From an uncultured Ruminococcus sp. (lineage in GTDB: Bacteria > Bacillota_A > Clostridia > Oscillospirales > Acutalibacteraceae): a stretch of DNA of 6,072 nt. The position numbers were made by a program, and so were the translations under genes. Of this stretch, positions 6,053-6,072 are shown piece by piece. Below the pieces are notes generated by a model that saw only the letters and a list, made by a program, of their open reading frames with translations, was not told the origin of the DNA and searched no databases. The first letter of the stretch is position 1; each line of letters opens with the position of its first letter. The stretch covers positions 1 to 6,072 of the forward strand of contig CADBXH010000109.1 in assembly GCA_902798605.1 (NCBI GenBank), written 5' to 3'.

Positions 6053-6072
6053 AACACTTTTACTATAACTTT

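Overview
The window looks like ordinary chromosomal DNA from a low-to-mid GC Bacillota bacterium, most likely an anaerobic gut or rumen clostridium of the Ruminococcaceae/Oscillospirales type. This is inferred from four things: a class III glutamine synthetase, strong Shine-Dalgarno sequences (AGGAG-like) 5-8 nt before every start, compact sigma-A type promoters with 16-17 bp spacers, and a clostridial-style Phd/YefM-RelE/ParE pair. Species cannot be read from the sequence.

Layout from left to right. Positions 1-1418 (minus strand) hold the first 472 codons of a class III glutamine synthetase; its C-terminal part lies outside the window. A 247-bp intergenic region (1419-1665) carries two divergent promoters. 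The glutamine synthetase side includes a leader of about 88 nt with a strong terminator-like hairpin that competes with a smaller upstream hairpin. Positions 1666-2832 (plus) encode an iron-sulfur 23S rRNA uracil-C5 methyltransferase. A visibly AT-richer Phd/YefM antitoxin and RelE/ParE toxin operon with its own promoter follows at 2890-3451 (plus). A strong terminator at 3461-3500 separates it from a convergent neurotransmitter:sodium symporter family transporter (3536-5062, minus). A 180-bp divergent promoter region (5063-5242) leads to a GTG-started metal-dependent amidohydrolase (5243-6052, plus).

Together the genes cover ammonia assimilation, ribosomal RNA modification, a small toxin-antitoxin cassette, sodium-coupled uptake (probably of an amino acid) and a hydrolase of unknown substrate. 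No mobile element, tRNA, rRNA or CRISPR array was recognised.

The most unusual feature is an exact 51-bp in-frame tandem duplication (412-513) inside the glutamine synthetase gene. It repeats 17 residues that include the conserved NGSG active-site loop. The second is the terminator/anti-terminator-like leader of the same gene. I see no convincing wholly new multi-gene system here.
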